A DNA stretch of 64,000 nucleotides, taken from positions 10,855,001-10,919,000 of the forward strand of contig NC_079477.1 in NCBI RefSeq assembly GCF_026230105.1, read 5' to 3'. The stretch comes from Diorhabda sublineata (lineage: Eukaryota; Arthropoda; Insecta; Coleoptera; Chrysomelidae). A model generated the notes under the pieces. The model had not been told where the DNA came from and did no database searches. It was given only the letters and a program-made list of their open reading frames with translations. Positions 1-12,712 of the stretch are shown here, piece by piece (the stretch's first letter is position 1; each line of letters starts with the position of its first letter). Both the position numbers and the translations under genes were made by a program.

Positions 1-1211
1 TCTTGGGTCATAAACAATGAGAGAGTGTTTTATTCAGTTTAAATATGGGAAATAAATTTCTCACGACTTACATATGAAGATTTTCTCGATAGATTCTCAT
101 ATTTGATTCAGGAGTAAACTAATAGAATTTATAAATATCAGCCCTATAAGCCTCTCTGGTCCTCGGACTCCAGATATTTGGCTATTATGCCTTTTTTCTG
201 TCAGTCTCTCACTCACTCCCACCATTCTAATCTGTTCCAACCATATTTTTCTTTGTCTTATATCTTAACCATATGTGCTTTCATTTAGTGAGGTATACTT
301 GCATGGTTATATAAGTTCAATAGTTTTGTGTGTTTTTCTTTTGTATACTTGATCTTTCTTGATTCCTTCATAAATTTTTGTACAAATTTCACACTCCCAT
401 TTGATTTGGTGGAATCAATATTCCTGATATTATATTGAATATGCACGACCATAATTTCAATTACTTTTAATTAGCTTTCGCTGTTATTGTTCATACTTTT
501 TAAGTTGATAAATAGGCACTTACCAATTAATCATCTAATATTAGATAGCATGTAAACATTGAGAACACACCCTGAAAAAATATATTACCTTTTCCATTTA
601 CGCGTTTTGTTTGTTGATCTAGTCTACCGTTAATGACAAAGCTGATGTTTCCATTAAATGTCATGATCTGACCATAGAGATACACGAAAGCTTTGAAAAA
701 ATATATGACTGGTCACATTTTTCAGGACAGGCCCTAAATAGGACGAAATAAAATGTACTTTGGAAATGAATTAGGTAAAGTGTTATGTATGATATCAATA
801 GAAGTAGGATCTCAAATTAAGAGAAGTTTCCCCACTCGAATTGCGAACGAACTATTACGAATACCATTCTGATCAGTTACGTATAATAAACTTTTTAGCC
901 TTGAAAGAGAAAAAATTACTTGAAATATTCATGACTGAGAAATCGATGAGTAAATAAGGCTATACTGATACGAATGCCACTTTGTATTTTTTAAGATGTT
1001 ATGAAACTAGAGGAGGATCAAACTTGACTAGTAAGCTCTAACTATATAATTTGAACACGTGCAGGCTGTGATCTTGTAAGGTCAAAGTTGTTTTAAGCAA
1101 ATAACAAAAATATGAACGGCTGAGCTACGCATTTGGTAATAGAAGTCCTCCAAGAGCAATTGTGATCTGATTAAATAGCCAAAATCAAAATAAACTGAGA
1201 GAATAACATAT
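1..1211. other. No recognisable content
   Basis: A+T-rich sequence. No ORF, long repeat or family resemblance was recognised on either strand. Confidence 0.5.
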
Positions 1212-1490
1212 ATGATTGAAGAAGATCCACGATACACCCATAAAGCGATTAAGGCAGCTCTTGGTGTTGGATCCGCTATAGTGAATTCAAATCCATATGA
1301 ATATATTCATGTGAACAAAATTATCATGTTAAGTTTAATAATTTCCAGAATGCTGAACTATTACGCATCGCGTCAATGCTAAATAATGGTGTACATTGTA
1401 TTATTTCTAAAATTATAAGAGGTGATGTATTATACCATTACATGATTAGGAAAGCCCTCAACAACATCAGCAATGGCAAAAAGTAAGGAA
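1212..1490 (+). pseudogene. Mariner-type transposase fragment (helix-turn-helix to first catalytic region)
   Basis: An open reading from 1212 begins MIEEDPRYTHKAIKAALGVG. This resembles the second helix-turn-helix of mariner/Tc1-type transposases, where an acidic 'EEDPR-T' lead is followed by 'I..ALG+'. After a frameshift, the reading from 1349 contains LNNGVHCIISKIIRGD and then LYHYMIRK. That fits the part of mariner proteins around the first catalytic Asp, 'N-G-...-I-..I-GD...-Y-Y'. The family protein is about 340 residues; only about 90 are visible here, with no DDE core after this point. Seen: the peptide pattern. Inferred: the family assignment, which is the weakest of the mariner calls in this window. 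Confidence 0.45.
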
Positions 1491-3978
1491 GCAAAGGTCT
1501 GTTAAGACAATTATGTACACATGAACATAAATTGAATCAATTTTGTGAAAAGAATTTCTTGTACCTTGTTATACGTTTAGTATCACTTTTGTAAATTCTG
1601 CAAGCATAGTAACACAATCAAGTGATGACTGCTCCATATACAGAGTCTGCTAAAAACCAAGGTATCTACAAAACAAATGGACAACAAAAAACGCGAAAAT
1701 CCTGTGGAAAATTTTGCAGTTCAAAGATGTGACACAAATAAATTCACATTAGCAATAAGAAGTGGAAAAAATTATAATTTTTGATTTTAAATTCTCATTC
1801 ATATAGACAGCGAGGTAGACCGGGTATTAGGGATAATATGATTTGGTAATTGATTACTCATACAAAATATATATGGGTAACGACATTCAAAAAGGTACTG
1901 AGGCATCAACATGAGGGTTAAAAACTAGAAAAATTGTTACTGTTTTTAGTTTATACGAGTTTCTTTTGTGTAAAACATTTTGCAACCGGACCATGTTCAT
2001 TACTGCAAAAATAATTCACCTAATTCAATTAACTAAATTTCAAACAACACAATTCCAATCTCTCAGGTATTTTTCACTATATGTTGAGTATATATTTGGA
2101 TAATTTATTAGAGTATCCATAAATTAAAGAGAAAACGTGTGGGTCTGAATTTTTTTAAAGCAATAAATTTACCTACAGTGTTCATTATATTTAACAATTA
2201 CCGTTCGAACAACAAATTGGTTGGACATCAGTTGAATTAAACCCGAAAATGTAAAAAGTTTAGAAAAAGTTATCGCTACTTTAATTACAGGCAAGCGTTA
2301 AGCTACTGTCTAACGGGTTTAGGAGGGTTAATTTGACAATGATAAGGACGTGAGAATGTGAAAAATGTTTCCCATTGTTTTCAATTAGGCACAATCCATT
2401 TCTGTTTTGTTGTGACACATGAATTTCACAACGAAATTTAAAACAAAAAGCCAACTAATATTCTAGAGAATTAAGAAATTCAGTGGAAATGTATCTTTAT
2501 GTTCATATTAATAATATAGATAACTAATGTTTTATAGTTTATAAAAAAAATTGAATAGATATTTGAATCCTTTTTGTGGAGTATTATACATCCTACATCC
2601 TAGAAGAACAAAATTTGTCTGAAAAAATAAAATTTGGAATGTAAATAAATTATATTTCATGCTAGAAACAATTACTTTAGCAAAAACTCAATGACCAGTT
2701 CATAACTTTGAAATTTATTTTCAAATTTTCATTCGTAAACTTTACCAATGAACAAATAATTGAATATCTCCCTGTTCATACTTTTTTTCAAAGCTCCAAC
2801 GGAAGTAACTGATTGATTTACAAACAAAATAAGCAAAATGGATAGCCAGCTTCACCCTATTTTCTCTAGATACTCCTCGTAAAAAGGGTTCCAGAAAAGT
2901 CACGTTGCCCATTACTATCCAGAAAGCTCGAGACATTTTCTTTCCAATGTATCAATTGGTAGTAACCTAAAGTTTTTTGAATTTTAGACCAGTGAATCGT
3001 GATAAAACTATTGATATTCTTAATGTTATTTATCTCCAGACACATAAATCTCTCATAGGAATAAAAAAGGAAACTGATACAAGAGAATCCAGAAAAACAC
3101 CAATATCTTTTTTCCATAAAAAAATTAGAAGCCTCAAGTAGTACACAGTTTTGCACAAAAAAATGTTATATTTCAAATTGGAACTTTGTACAAAATTAGT
3201 TGTTGATGAAATAGTCTCAAATTGGATTATAATTGCTCTTTGTCTTTGTTTCGTGAAAGCTTTCGTAGAATTAGATACGTAGTTTTAATATGACAGGCGT
3301 TGGAAATCTCTTGCATTATAAAAGATATACGATTCTAAAAAGCGATTTTGAGGATGTAGTAGCTGACAACTTATTAGAAAGAGATTGAAATTGTTACAAA
3401 AAGCACACTAGAATCATTACACTTATCTGTACAGATAAATAATTTTGTTATACAGTTAAATGGTAAACTGATCCCAATATTATTTTTTACGACTATAATC
3501 AGAAGCCAGAAAATCAATATAGAGTCCTGATGAAAAACTTTTCTTTAAAAATTTAAAACCCAGCAACTTAAAAAGTTGTTAAGTACAGCCGTCAGTAGCA
3601 AATTCCGTATGGACATGCAATAGGTTAAATCAATTGAAATTATTAGGAGGGTGGGAAAAACTTCAATGTTAATATAGTATACGGTTTTAGTATTTTATCC
3701 AGTACGTTCATTCCAATATTTTCCACACAAAAATAAGTTTATTAGAACTATAAACAACTAACTCAATAGATAATATTTTTGTTGTTAAATTGTTTTAGTT
3801 CGAGTTCTCTCTCTCCAGGAAATTAGAGTTTACAGCAGGTAAAAAATATATCGTCTACCCGGTGCGCTACAACTCATGCTGACTTTTAATTCAAGCGAAC
3901 AGGTATTCCGAGTACATCATACAACTCGTGACGTATTCATTAGAATTATTACCTGTAATACTAATCCAAAATTCCTTT
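1491..3978. other. No recognisable content
   Basis: Apart from two overlapping reverse-strand ORFs of 64 and 96 codons at 2742-3156, with low-complexity, unrecognised products, nothing stands out. The ORFs look like chance openings. Confidence 0.5.
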
Positions 3979-4213
3979 ATGTTAGGTTAGGTTAAGTGAG
4001 GTTGGGTTGAGTTAGGTTAGGTTGGGTTAGGATACCTGCCAATAATATGACAATTTGTTTTCCTCCTGGTGTAGGTACACTAATCCCGGTGTGGTTGAGT
4101 GAGGTGGAAGTCCCACACACAGTCGCAGCATTGTACTGCCCGCTTTGAGGAAGGCATATGATTCCACCCTATCAAAAAAAGGATAAAATAGTTAGATTAC
4201 CTAACCTAACCAG
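3979..4213. repeat. TTAGG-like motif cluster with short inverted ends
   Basis: Positions 3981-4031 hold a run of GTTAGGTTAG/GTTGGGTTAG/GTTAAGTGAG variants, close to the insect telomere unit TTAGG. The reverse complement, CCTAACCTAACC, lies at 4200-4211, so the roughly 235-bp segment is flanked by inverted TTAGG-like motifs. The interior is less A+T-rich than its surroundings. The arrangement could be an interstitial telomere-like insertion or the ends of a short non-autonomous element. Confidence 0.5.
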
Positions 4214-4816
4214 AATCTTTTAAAAACTGACAGGAGAATATATTTTATTGCTCAATGATTTAACTAATTACATTTGAATATTGAATGAATTTAGATTATT
4301 TAAAAAACTTAGCGGCATTTTACACTGTCTAGTCTTCATGACAACCACGATCACGAGTTGGAATCGATCTATCACAGCTGCACAGCCTAATATAATACTG
4401 CCACCAATTGATTCAAGTATTTAAGCTCCTCTCTTCCTATTGAAATTTGAGAATGAAATTTATAAACAAATTGAAGTTTGGGCTATGGCAGCATCCGTAT
4501 CAAGTATTACAGCACAAATAGTAATGGAAGATATGAGGAAACTTTCCTAAGAAAATTTGGCAAAGACTGAAATAGGCCGAAAAATTAATTTTTTTCATAC
4601 TGTGCCGTAAAGTGGACAGTATTAATTTGATTCCAGAAAATGACACGGTATCCTCGTATATTACAGTTCTCTCAAATTCTTCCAATCCCAATCCCAATGT
4701 TTCCAAAAATTCAATGTCTGCCTTTGTTCACAATGTCACCTTAGTAACTTCTAGTAATTTTTATTTTTTTTTTAATAATAAGAGAATAATCAAATAATAA
4801 TTTTTCAATATTAATG
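4214..4816. other. No recognisable content
   Basis: Two small ORFs overlap on opposite strands (4500-4706 reverse, 4612-4797 forward). Neither product resembles anything I know, so they are treated as chance openings. Confidence 0.45.
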
Positions 4817-4914
4817 TCCCGAGTGCATGTCAAATTGTCGATAATTTAATTTTCTCGAGTGCGCGAATGCGCACGAGAGGAAATTATGAGACAATTTGAC
4901 ATGCACGAGAGGGC
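4817..4914. repeat. Imperfect inverted repeat (hairpin, about 45-bp arms)
   Basis: The left arm, with core GTGCATGTCAAATTGTC, is repeated in reverse complement as GACAATTTGACATGCAC. The arms continue inward through AATTTAATTTTCTC / GAGGAAATTAT to a CpG-rich tip, GTGCGCGAATGCGCAC, that is itself palindromic. The pairing is extensive with a few mismatches, as in a foldback or MITE arm pair. It lies 120 bp from a second, perfect palindrome and both may belong to one element. Confidence 0.75.
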
Positions 4915-5031
4915 ATTTTGGCAGACTATTTCCTGAGAAAAATTTAATTTAAAATAAACAATAATTGTTCCTTTTCTTAAAATATAAAATTAAAACCAAA
5001 TGATGTTTATTAATCCTAGACGAAAATTTGG

Positions 5032-5065
5032 CACTAGTGCAAATTATCGATAATTTGCACTAGTG
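5032..5065. repeat. Perfect 34-bp palindrome with no loop
   Basis: CACTAGTGCAAATTATC is followed directly by its exact reverse complement. In addition, GACTATTTCCT near 4925 and AGGAAATAGTC near 5144 form an outer inverted pair around this palindrome. This suggests a nested short inverted-repeat element spanning roughly 4.92-5.15 kb. Confidence 0.85.
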
Positions 5066-5155
5066 TAGTATTATCGCTGAAATTTGATCGTTGCTTGGTA
5101 AACATAAAATATTACAGCTTTTTGGTTGGCTTAAATTTTTCGAAGGAAATAGTCA

Positions 5156-7722
5156 TTAAAATTGTCAAATATGACATTTCATATTTTAATATAATCTAAA
5201 CAGTATGAAAAAGAACATATTACGATATATGTCTGTGAAGTTATTATTACAGTACTCGAATAGATATTCTTGACTCGGCTCTTTCGTCAATAAACATCTC
5301 GAACCGTACTAAATGACCCGGACATTTAATGTAAATAACTATATTTTACCTGATTTTGAATCCAATTTTTAATCAGAAGAGACCTAAGAATAAATACAAT
5401 TCAACAACAAAGCATATAAAATAAAGAAATAAAAAACCCAAGAAATTGACATACTTTTAGTAGTAGCTTCATAAAATTTAGCAATTTTCGTGATTTCTGT
5501 GAATTATTGATTTATGGTTAGGTTTCTGATAAACTGTGTTATAAGTAATAATAATATAACGACGATACCCCGAAGACAGCATAAATCTCTCCATGTTCGC
5601 TGTAACTAATTGGAAGTCTTATAATCGTAACATTATGGTCACTAAGTTTTGTTTAGGGAGATATGAGAAAAAGATGAATGCATATTGTAACGAGTACTTT
5701 AGCCCCATAGATCGCGAGTTTTTTGTATATAATTCTTGTTGAGTTCGAGATCATTTGTGAGCTAAAATATGTTATCTGGAGGTATCGGAGGTTTCTTTGG
5801 CAGAGACTGTTACACTACAGACATAAACAGTTTGCTAGATGTCATGTAAGTTTGGACTATTGGGTGATCCATTTCAGTCGACTAAATGGATGTTAGTACA
5901 TATTTAGGTATTTACAGTTTTATTATTTATAGTACTAAAGAGTTTTGTTTTTGTTCTTTATAAGAGAAGTAAGAGGTTTATATAATCAAGGAAAAGAACA
6001 TAGCTAAAGCAGAGAAGTGAAAAGCAGGTTAGTATTTTCGAGTAAATGTGTAATTGAAGAATATAATGTATATTTATTTGTAAGTTAATGTGGAACTTCA
6101 GAAGTGAATAGGAATATTAGGCATACTTACTGAGGTAGCATTCAATGGAGAGAATCAACTTCCTATTAATTATTTAGAAAGAAAGTGAATAGCTTCATTC
6201 ACTCGTGATTTATCTCCAAATCATGAATTTTCTGAGTTAAATTATTCCAATTACAATATACGTGGCTAAAATAACAGAGTAGCTTCAGTTATTGTGGTTG
6301 ATTCACCTTGATGTCAGTATAAATACGTAATGTCGTACTTTTACAATTCATCAACAAGTAATAAATTTTTAAAATCAATAATTAAAATATTATTTCATAG
6401 TTGTAGATGCTGGAAAAATATATATTCCATTCAATTTCTTAATCTGGCGGGTTATCTTATCAAAACTGATTCTGAATTCTGAATTTTAATTGGCATTCAT
6501 ATGTATCTACATGCAGATTAACATATATATCTTGGTTTTATTAATAAACAACTGTTTAAGTGAGTTTAAAACCACACACCGCAAAAGGTATTCTCAAAAG
6601 AAAATAATCTCAAGTGTTACTAATTGCATGGTGTGATACATTACTAATATTTTGACAAATATCAAACGAGATACTTCATACAATTTCGCTAATTTCCTCT
6701 AGTCCTTTAATCTCTGTCTTCTCTTTACCCAAAATAAGGTTTGAACAGTCTGATTATGAACAACACTACAATTCTATTAGTGGCTTCTGTACAGTTGTAT
6801 TGTTAATTTAGAACAGCTTTCGGCACTAACTTTTGTGATTTTAGAATGAGGAAGTTGTCTCACTCAGAATGATTAATTAGGTGCGAAATAATGCAAGTAG
6901 TTTGAAGAGCTTATTTTGTTTCTAATGGTCTGAATTTGAAGTAGTAGATTAGTCATTTTTCTAGTTATAAGCACACTTTCTCAAAGTTGTCATAAGGTTT
7001 TGTCCCTCTAACTTTTCCGTTATTATATCACTCGTAGAATACAAATAATCTAGAAGAGGATAAAAACGATGAAATTTTAAGAAAAAATTTGATCCATGAC
7101 GATATAAATATGTTATGAAACCCATCACTGTTTAATTAAAGTAAATATTTTATTAACTCGACGGCGCTAGAACCACTAATACATTTTATATTATCTGTAG
7201 TAGGTGAGTAAACTGCCTTTGTTTGTTCTAGGAAAATATGGAGAAGTGCTGTTAATTCATTCTGTTCTAGAATCGATCAAGATAAAGTGTTTTATGAGCT
7301 CTTATACTTACATATTCTGAATTATTAAAACCGCCACTTTCGATATAATTTAAATTACTCACTTGTATATTTGTTGTCACGAAACAGTAAATAATTACAT
7401 AGAAATTACCGTTAGAGTGAGAGCTAATAAAACATTATGTTTTACCCTGAGATCCAATTACGAAAGTACGAGTGGAATACGGCGTGGAATTCCGAGTTGT
7501 TAGGGCGTTAAAAGTTTCAACAAACTTTATTTTCCTAAATTTATGAAATCGTATTGTCAATCAAACGTCACAACCTACTAATTATTCAACAAAATTGTCA
7601 CGCAGCTTCATGTTTTGATATTTAATAAGGAGAATACTGAAAAAGAAGTTTTATAAATATTGCTTATCATCATAATTTTTGAGAATTAGTTTGGAAAGCA
7701 ACCCTACAACAACAAAAAATCA
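5156..7722. other. No recognisable content
   Basis: No ORF of note. The near-palindrome CCATTTCAGTCGACTAAATGG truncated to its core (AGTCGACT) lies near 5875. The stretch near 5950-6110 has the A/G-rich, TATATAA-containing texture of an insect LTR but no partner was found. Confidence 0.4.
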
Positions 7723-8275
7723 GTGCAAAGGACATACGAAAATAAAATAACAAGAATTAAAGAGAACCAGTTCTATTGCCACATACTCATATGGAAGCGG
7801 AAAGGCAGTGGGATGGAAATAACTCACAGTTACAACACTACGCCCTACAAATTTTGCTTGACAGTCGATCAAATAGTAATAACACAGGATCATGACGATT
7901 CAAGCAGCACTAGACATCGACCTGGACAACGGGGCCCGAAACAATCGATAAATCGATAAAAGAGGGAATAATATAGGGCAGGACAGCTATATCTATAATG
8001 AATGCAGTATTATGGAATCAAACAACATCAAAAGGCAACAAACAACGAATATATAACACGATCAGCGGCGTGTGATCAAAGAGTCTAGGGGAAAAATGGT
8101 AATGACAAATACCCATACAGGTCTTAAAGTTGACATCAGTGGAGAAATCAGAAGATCATGACCACGAAGAACCTGCCTGGAGAACTAGCATAGATAAGGA
8201 AATATAAAATAGAGAGCTAACACAAGACTTATAACAGACATTAGATCATTACGTAATTTGAAAAAGAAGCTGGAA
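7723..8275 (+). pseudogene. LINE reverse-transcriptase C-terminal remnant (copy A)
   Basis: The reading from 7723 includes KGSGMEI and TVDQIVITQDHDD, matching the RT palm region in which 'FADDQIVIAQD-DD' carries the catalytic Asp pair; here the first residues of that box are degraded to TVD. At 8001-8075 a different frame gives NAVLWNQTTSKGNKQRIYNT, the 'L+..LW....I.+.TK+RIYNTI' block that follows the palm in RTE-like non-LTR elements. Farther on, EIRRS and PRRTCLE fit the 'RGRP+.+W' tail. There are stops and at least two frameshifts, so it is dead. The 5' part of the element is absent. The exact clade is not settled. Confidence 0.7.
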
Positions 8276-11200
8276 TTGATATCATGCTTATAACAGTCTT
8301 CCCATAATATTTCATAAAAATCCGACTATATATTCTTAGTGGTTACCGTGTTTGAGACAAATGGTAATTTGTGCTAATCAACGCATTGATACATAAAGCT
8401 AACAAATTGCCGGTCAATTTGGTATTAATGCAATAAGTTGGCTAAGCGCCCCATCGGTCTGTCTTTGCATAATCCATTCATGCACAAACCTTCATTCACA
8501 AAAACTTGTCCATATAAATATAGTGGATGAAATGATCCCAACATATTTTGAAACAAAAGTATTCTTATTAAAGTGTCATTGTGACAACAAGCAGTGTTTC
8601 CAGACTGGCCACCATCAGTTGTAATCGAACTCGTCGTGTTCGTAACATTTTGTCAAATAATGTAGAAATGTAAAAAAATTGTGAAAAGTTGTGTTACAAG
8701 TAAGATTTAAGAATATGCTCGAGGTATTGCCTAAATTCCGAAATATATACCGTCAAAATGACAAAAACATCTTTAACAGCTTGTGAAGTCTTCGTGTGAA
8801 ACCTGAAAAAGTCATTTACTTCCGATCGGTTCATCGTATTCAATTAAAACTGGTATGCATTTCCAGTTGTATTTAATATATATGATAAATTCTGTGAGGG
8901 CAGTTTGTGGCATGAGAATAAATAAAAAAAAATTAAAAAAAAAGGAATTGAAACGACGTGATCTTAAAAACCAAGGTACTTATGGATTAAAAACGTGAGA
9001 CGGGTGGAGTTGAGAAAAATGGCCAGTGCTTGTTTTTCTTTCCATTAATGCTGAGTTACTTCAAGGAATACAAAAACTATTTCTATCTATAAATTAAATA
9101 AATATATGTCTAATTTGTTCAGGATAGCTATTGCGGGAAGCATATGACATGATATTACGTTATCATCATACAAGAAAAGGAGAAGGGCATCGGAAGGAGC
9201 AAGGCCTTCACTATTAATGGCTGTACAATGGGTAAATTCTTCCAAATCCTGTCAAAGAAAGCCCATCCAGGCTTCATAAAATAATATTATCAATAAAAAA
9301 GAAGAGTTAATCATGATGGCAGTGGGCGAAAAGCTTGGCGAGCTCTATAAGCAGCTCGTATCCATTTGAGCAAATATATTTCTGAACTTTGTCTAAAATT
9401 TCTTTTATATTTTTTAGAAACATACCCACACTAGCAAATTATAGTAAAACTTTATGAAGAGATGACATTTGATGAATATTATGAAACTTACTTATTTCTT
9501 GGGGCTAACTCACTCCTTGGTTGAAATTACTCCAATTTAATTGTGTTTAAAGAAACCACATAAATTTAGATAGACAGCAAAACGAATAAAAATCGAAAGA
9601 TGATGTATATTTTTCAGTTGCTTGGTGTTATAATGAATACTAAAACTTTATGTTATACGGGAAAATCCAAATATCTCAAAGAATAATATTAACTTTCCCC
9701 TGAATATATTCATTATTAATATAATCCACTTTCTAACTTGATGAATGATATGGATAGTAATGTATACCTATGACAAAATATAATAAGTAAATAGATTTCG
9801 GGGATTCAACTAATTTTTCAAATATCGTAATTTTTTAATGAAAAACATTGGTCTAAAAAACCATAACAACCTAATTACGATTCTATCATATTATTCTATA
9901 TTAGTTGATACTATAGACGGTATTTAGTTGTTTAGCCCATCAGACAGTTAATTCCAACTTAACAGGAATATTGAAAAAATAGTTGTGGTTAGTTCTTTGC
10001 GATTGCACGAAAATTTCACAAATTCAAGTTTCTAGCTTCACTGAAGTTTAAGGAAAAAACTAAACACTCAATTCAGTCATCTCATTTTGAAGGGGATTTC
10101 TCGGAAAAGAATGGGTTGAGAAAGACCTATCTTAATTTCATACGAGCAATCATCCCATAAATTTAGAAACACCCTGTATATATCTTTCAACCTTTTCTTT
10201 CTTTAAGACTCTTTTTTTCCACTCATCATAAGAATTTGAAATAATACAATATTATTTAAGATCCTATTATTGCTATTGTTCGCTATTATTTACTCCACTC
10301 TTCGATGCAATTATTCATTTTACGCCTTTTGGATGTGTACACATTACTCATCGTAAATTCTGAAGCTTTCGAAGTAAACCCTGAATAAATTGTTTTTGTT
10401 TTTGGTCGCAGTTCCTTCTTTTCTTTTCACTTACCACGGTCTCTCGCTTCAAAAGTTTGTCTGTGTTAACAATGTCTCATTCTTGTTGAATGATTCTTTG
10501 TTAGGGTGGATATCAAGACAGGGAATTATTTGAAGGTGTTGCATGTTGTAATATAACTCTAAAATTCCAATTCCAATAATTGTATTCTATATAATTTGAG
10601 AAAACACTAATGTATTTTCAATTTTGTATTAATGTTCCCAATTTTATTACGAAAATATTCCATGTTACATCATCATACATTTACCATGATTGGAGTACTT
10701 TGTATTTATAAATTTTTCAAAATTATGGAAGTGGAAATGAATTAACAATTTCTAAAAAAAACGCACTTTCCAATTATTCTGTTCAATGTTATCATTTATT
10801 CGAAAACGAAAAGATATACTTTGACACGATTCACTTGATGAACTCAAATTTACGAAGCTCATTAGTTTTTCAGTGAAGACGGAAAAATATTTTCTTCGGG
10901 TTGTTGAATTATAGCTGTAATTAGTTAGTCATGTGCTTTCGTCGGATAATTGTCTGAAAAAATAACCTCTGAAAGTAACCTAATTGAGGTAGTGGAGCGC
11001 CGGTGAATGTATACAGCGTTCGGAGACGTGATTACGAACAAGGAATTTTTCTTTGATAAAAATTGACGTTACCTGATGAATTGGAAAAGCATTGATTGAT
11101 TTAAAACTTCACACTCTACTCATTGGCTTCTGAATTATAGAAATATGTTTTTAAAAATTTGACGATCAAATAATATTATGAAATTTTTTGTGAAAAGCAC

Positions 11201-12638
11201 TTGGAAGGATACAAATACCAAATTTAACTAAAGCGCAAACAAAAAATAATTAAAAATACTTTCAGAATAAGTAATACTGAACAAATTATAGATTAAATAA
11301 AATACAGTGCAGACACACTGAGAAAAACACTTTAAGAGTTAGATATACTAAGAAGTAAATAATAAAAAACTTAATGATGGGAAAATTCATATCAATATTA
11401 TAAAAGAGTGGTATGGTATATTTGTGAAACATATGTTGAAAATGGGAGATTCCACACGAGTTTGCAGAATTGCTTAAGCAAATGGGTATGAAATCGAATT
11501 TTCATCACGTGTTGTATACTTTATTTTGCGGAAAACCGCGAAAAATGCAGTTAGTATTTATTTTTTTAATTAAAGTTTATAGTAAAGTTACTACAGTTCT
11601 GGAGAAAAATTGTTTTCTGTAGAGGGTTGTTGACCATTCTATGTTCCTCAGTTGACACATAATTTTGAATTTTATACGTGCCAGACTCACAATTCTTTTC
11701 TGGTGCTACAAATCATAAACAAATTGTTAGATACAACAAATTGTCGAAATTTTTTAGTTCTAGTCTAAGAAATATTGAAGATGAATGATGAGTTCACGTC
11801 TTTGATATCACTAGCGTTCCAAGGTGCATAGTATATATGAGCAAACAGGGTAAGTTCGTTTCTGTGATGGAATTATTTGTAATTTAAAATTTTCAATAAG
11901 AAGAAACTGTATAGAGTATGTAATCTTTTATAGTTGACGACAAAAAATGATATTTTTAAACTAACTTAGTTTTCAGAATGGAACTAGTTGAAAACTACAT
12001 CAAGTATATCCAGATCTAAATTTCCATATCTCCATTTTAAGGAAGTTAGATGAATGGAGAATAAATTGAAGGGAAAAGCTAGTAAGTGAGTGATTTTAGA
12101 CAACGGAAAAATAATTGGAAAGACCCGGAATAGGAATCAGACCCAGATCTATTGGTTACAAAACGCAAATTCAGTTTACTATACACTGCACGCTTTTGTA
12201 ATACTGACATTAATTTTTTCATCATGGTCATGGTCATGGTCAATCAGTCTGACTATTGCTAAAAGCGTGTTTTCAATGTTTAAAACTATAATTCTAATTT
12301 AATCATTCTAATGAATGACATTTTTCAAATAGAACCGAAAAAGTTCAAATTTTCATTTTTTCTAATCACTATAATGAGGTTTTTTTAAATTTTGGGGCAA
12401 TATATAACGTATTGACTCTAACTTTTCCATAAACATTAATCACAACTAGAGCAATTGCTAACACTGATGCCTTCCGACTTTAGAGAGGTTCGCAACACAT
12501 TACTAGAATCCCTAGATTTTATAAATTAGAGTTTCAAAGTTGCAGACTCTTCTATATCTATTGGAGCAAACAAATCAACTCTTCCATTAGTTATTCCACT
12601 ATCGACAAACATATCAAGCAGTCAGGAATAAAAAATGA

Positions 12639-12641
<3 letters not shown>
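8276..12641. other. Largely featureless A+T-rich stretch
   Basis: Two small items only. ACACCCTGTATA at 10169-10180 is a short motif common at the ends of insect interspersed repeats. A (TCATGG) hexamer is repeated about three times at 12222-12242. The forward ORF at 12090-12302 spans the hexamer and has no recognisable product. Confidence 0.4.

Positions 12642-12711
<70 letters not shown>
12642..12711. repeat. (AT)n microsatellite, about 35 units
   Basis: Uninterrupted alternating A and T over about 70 bp. Confidence 0.95.

Positions 12712-12712
<1 letters not shown>

Noticed and set aside
5940..6120. LTR-like A/G-rich segment with TATATAA
   Set aside because: No second copy, no TG/CA ends and no coding interior were seen.
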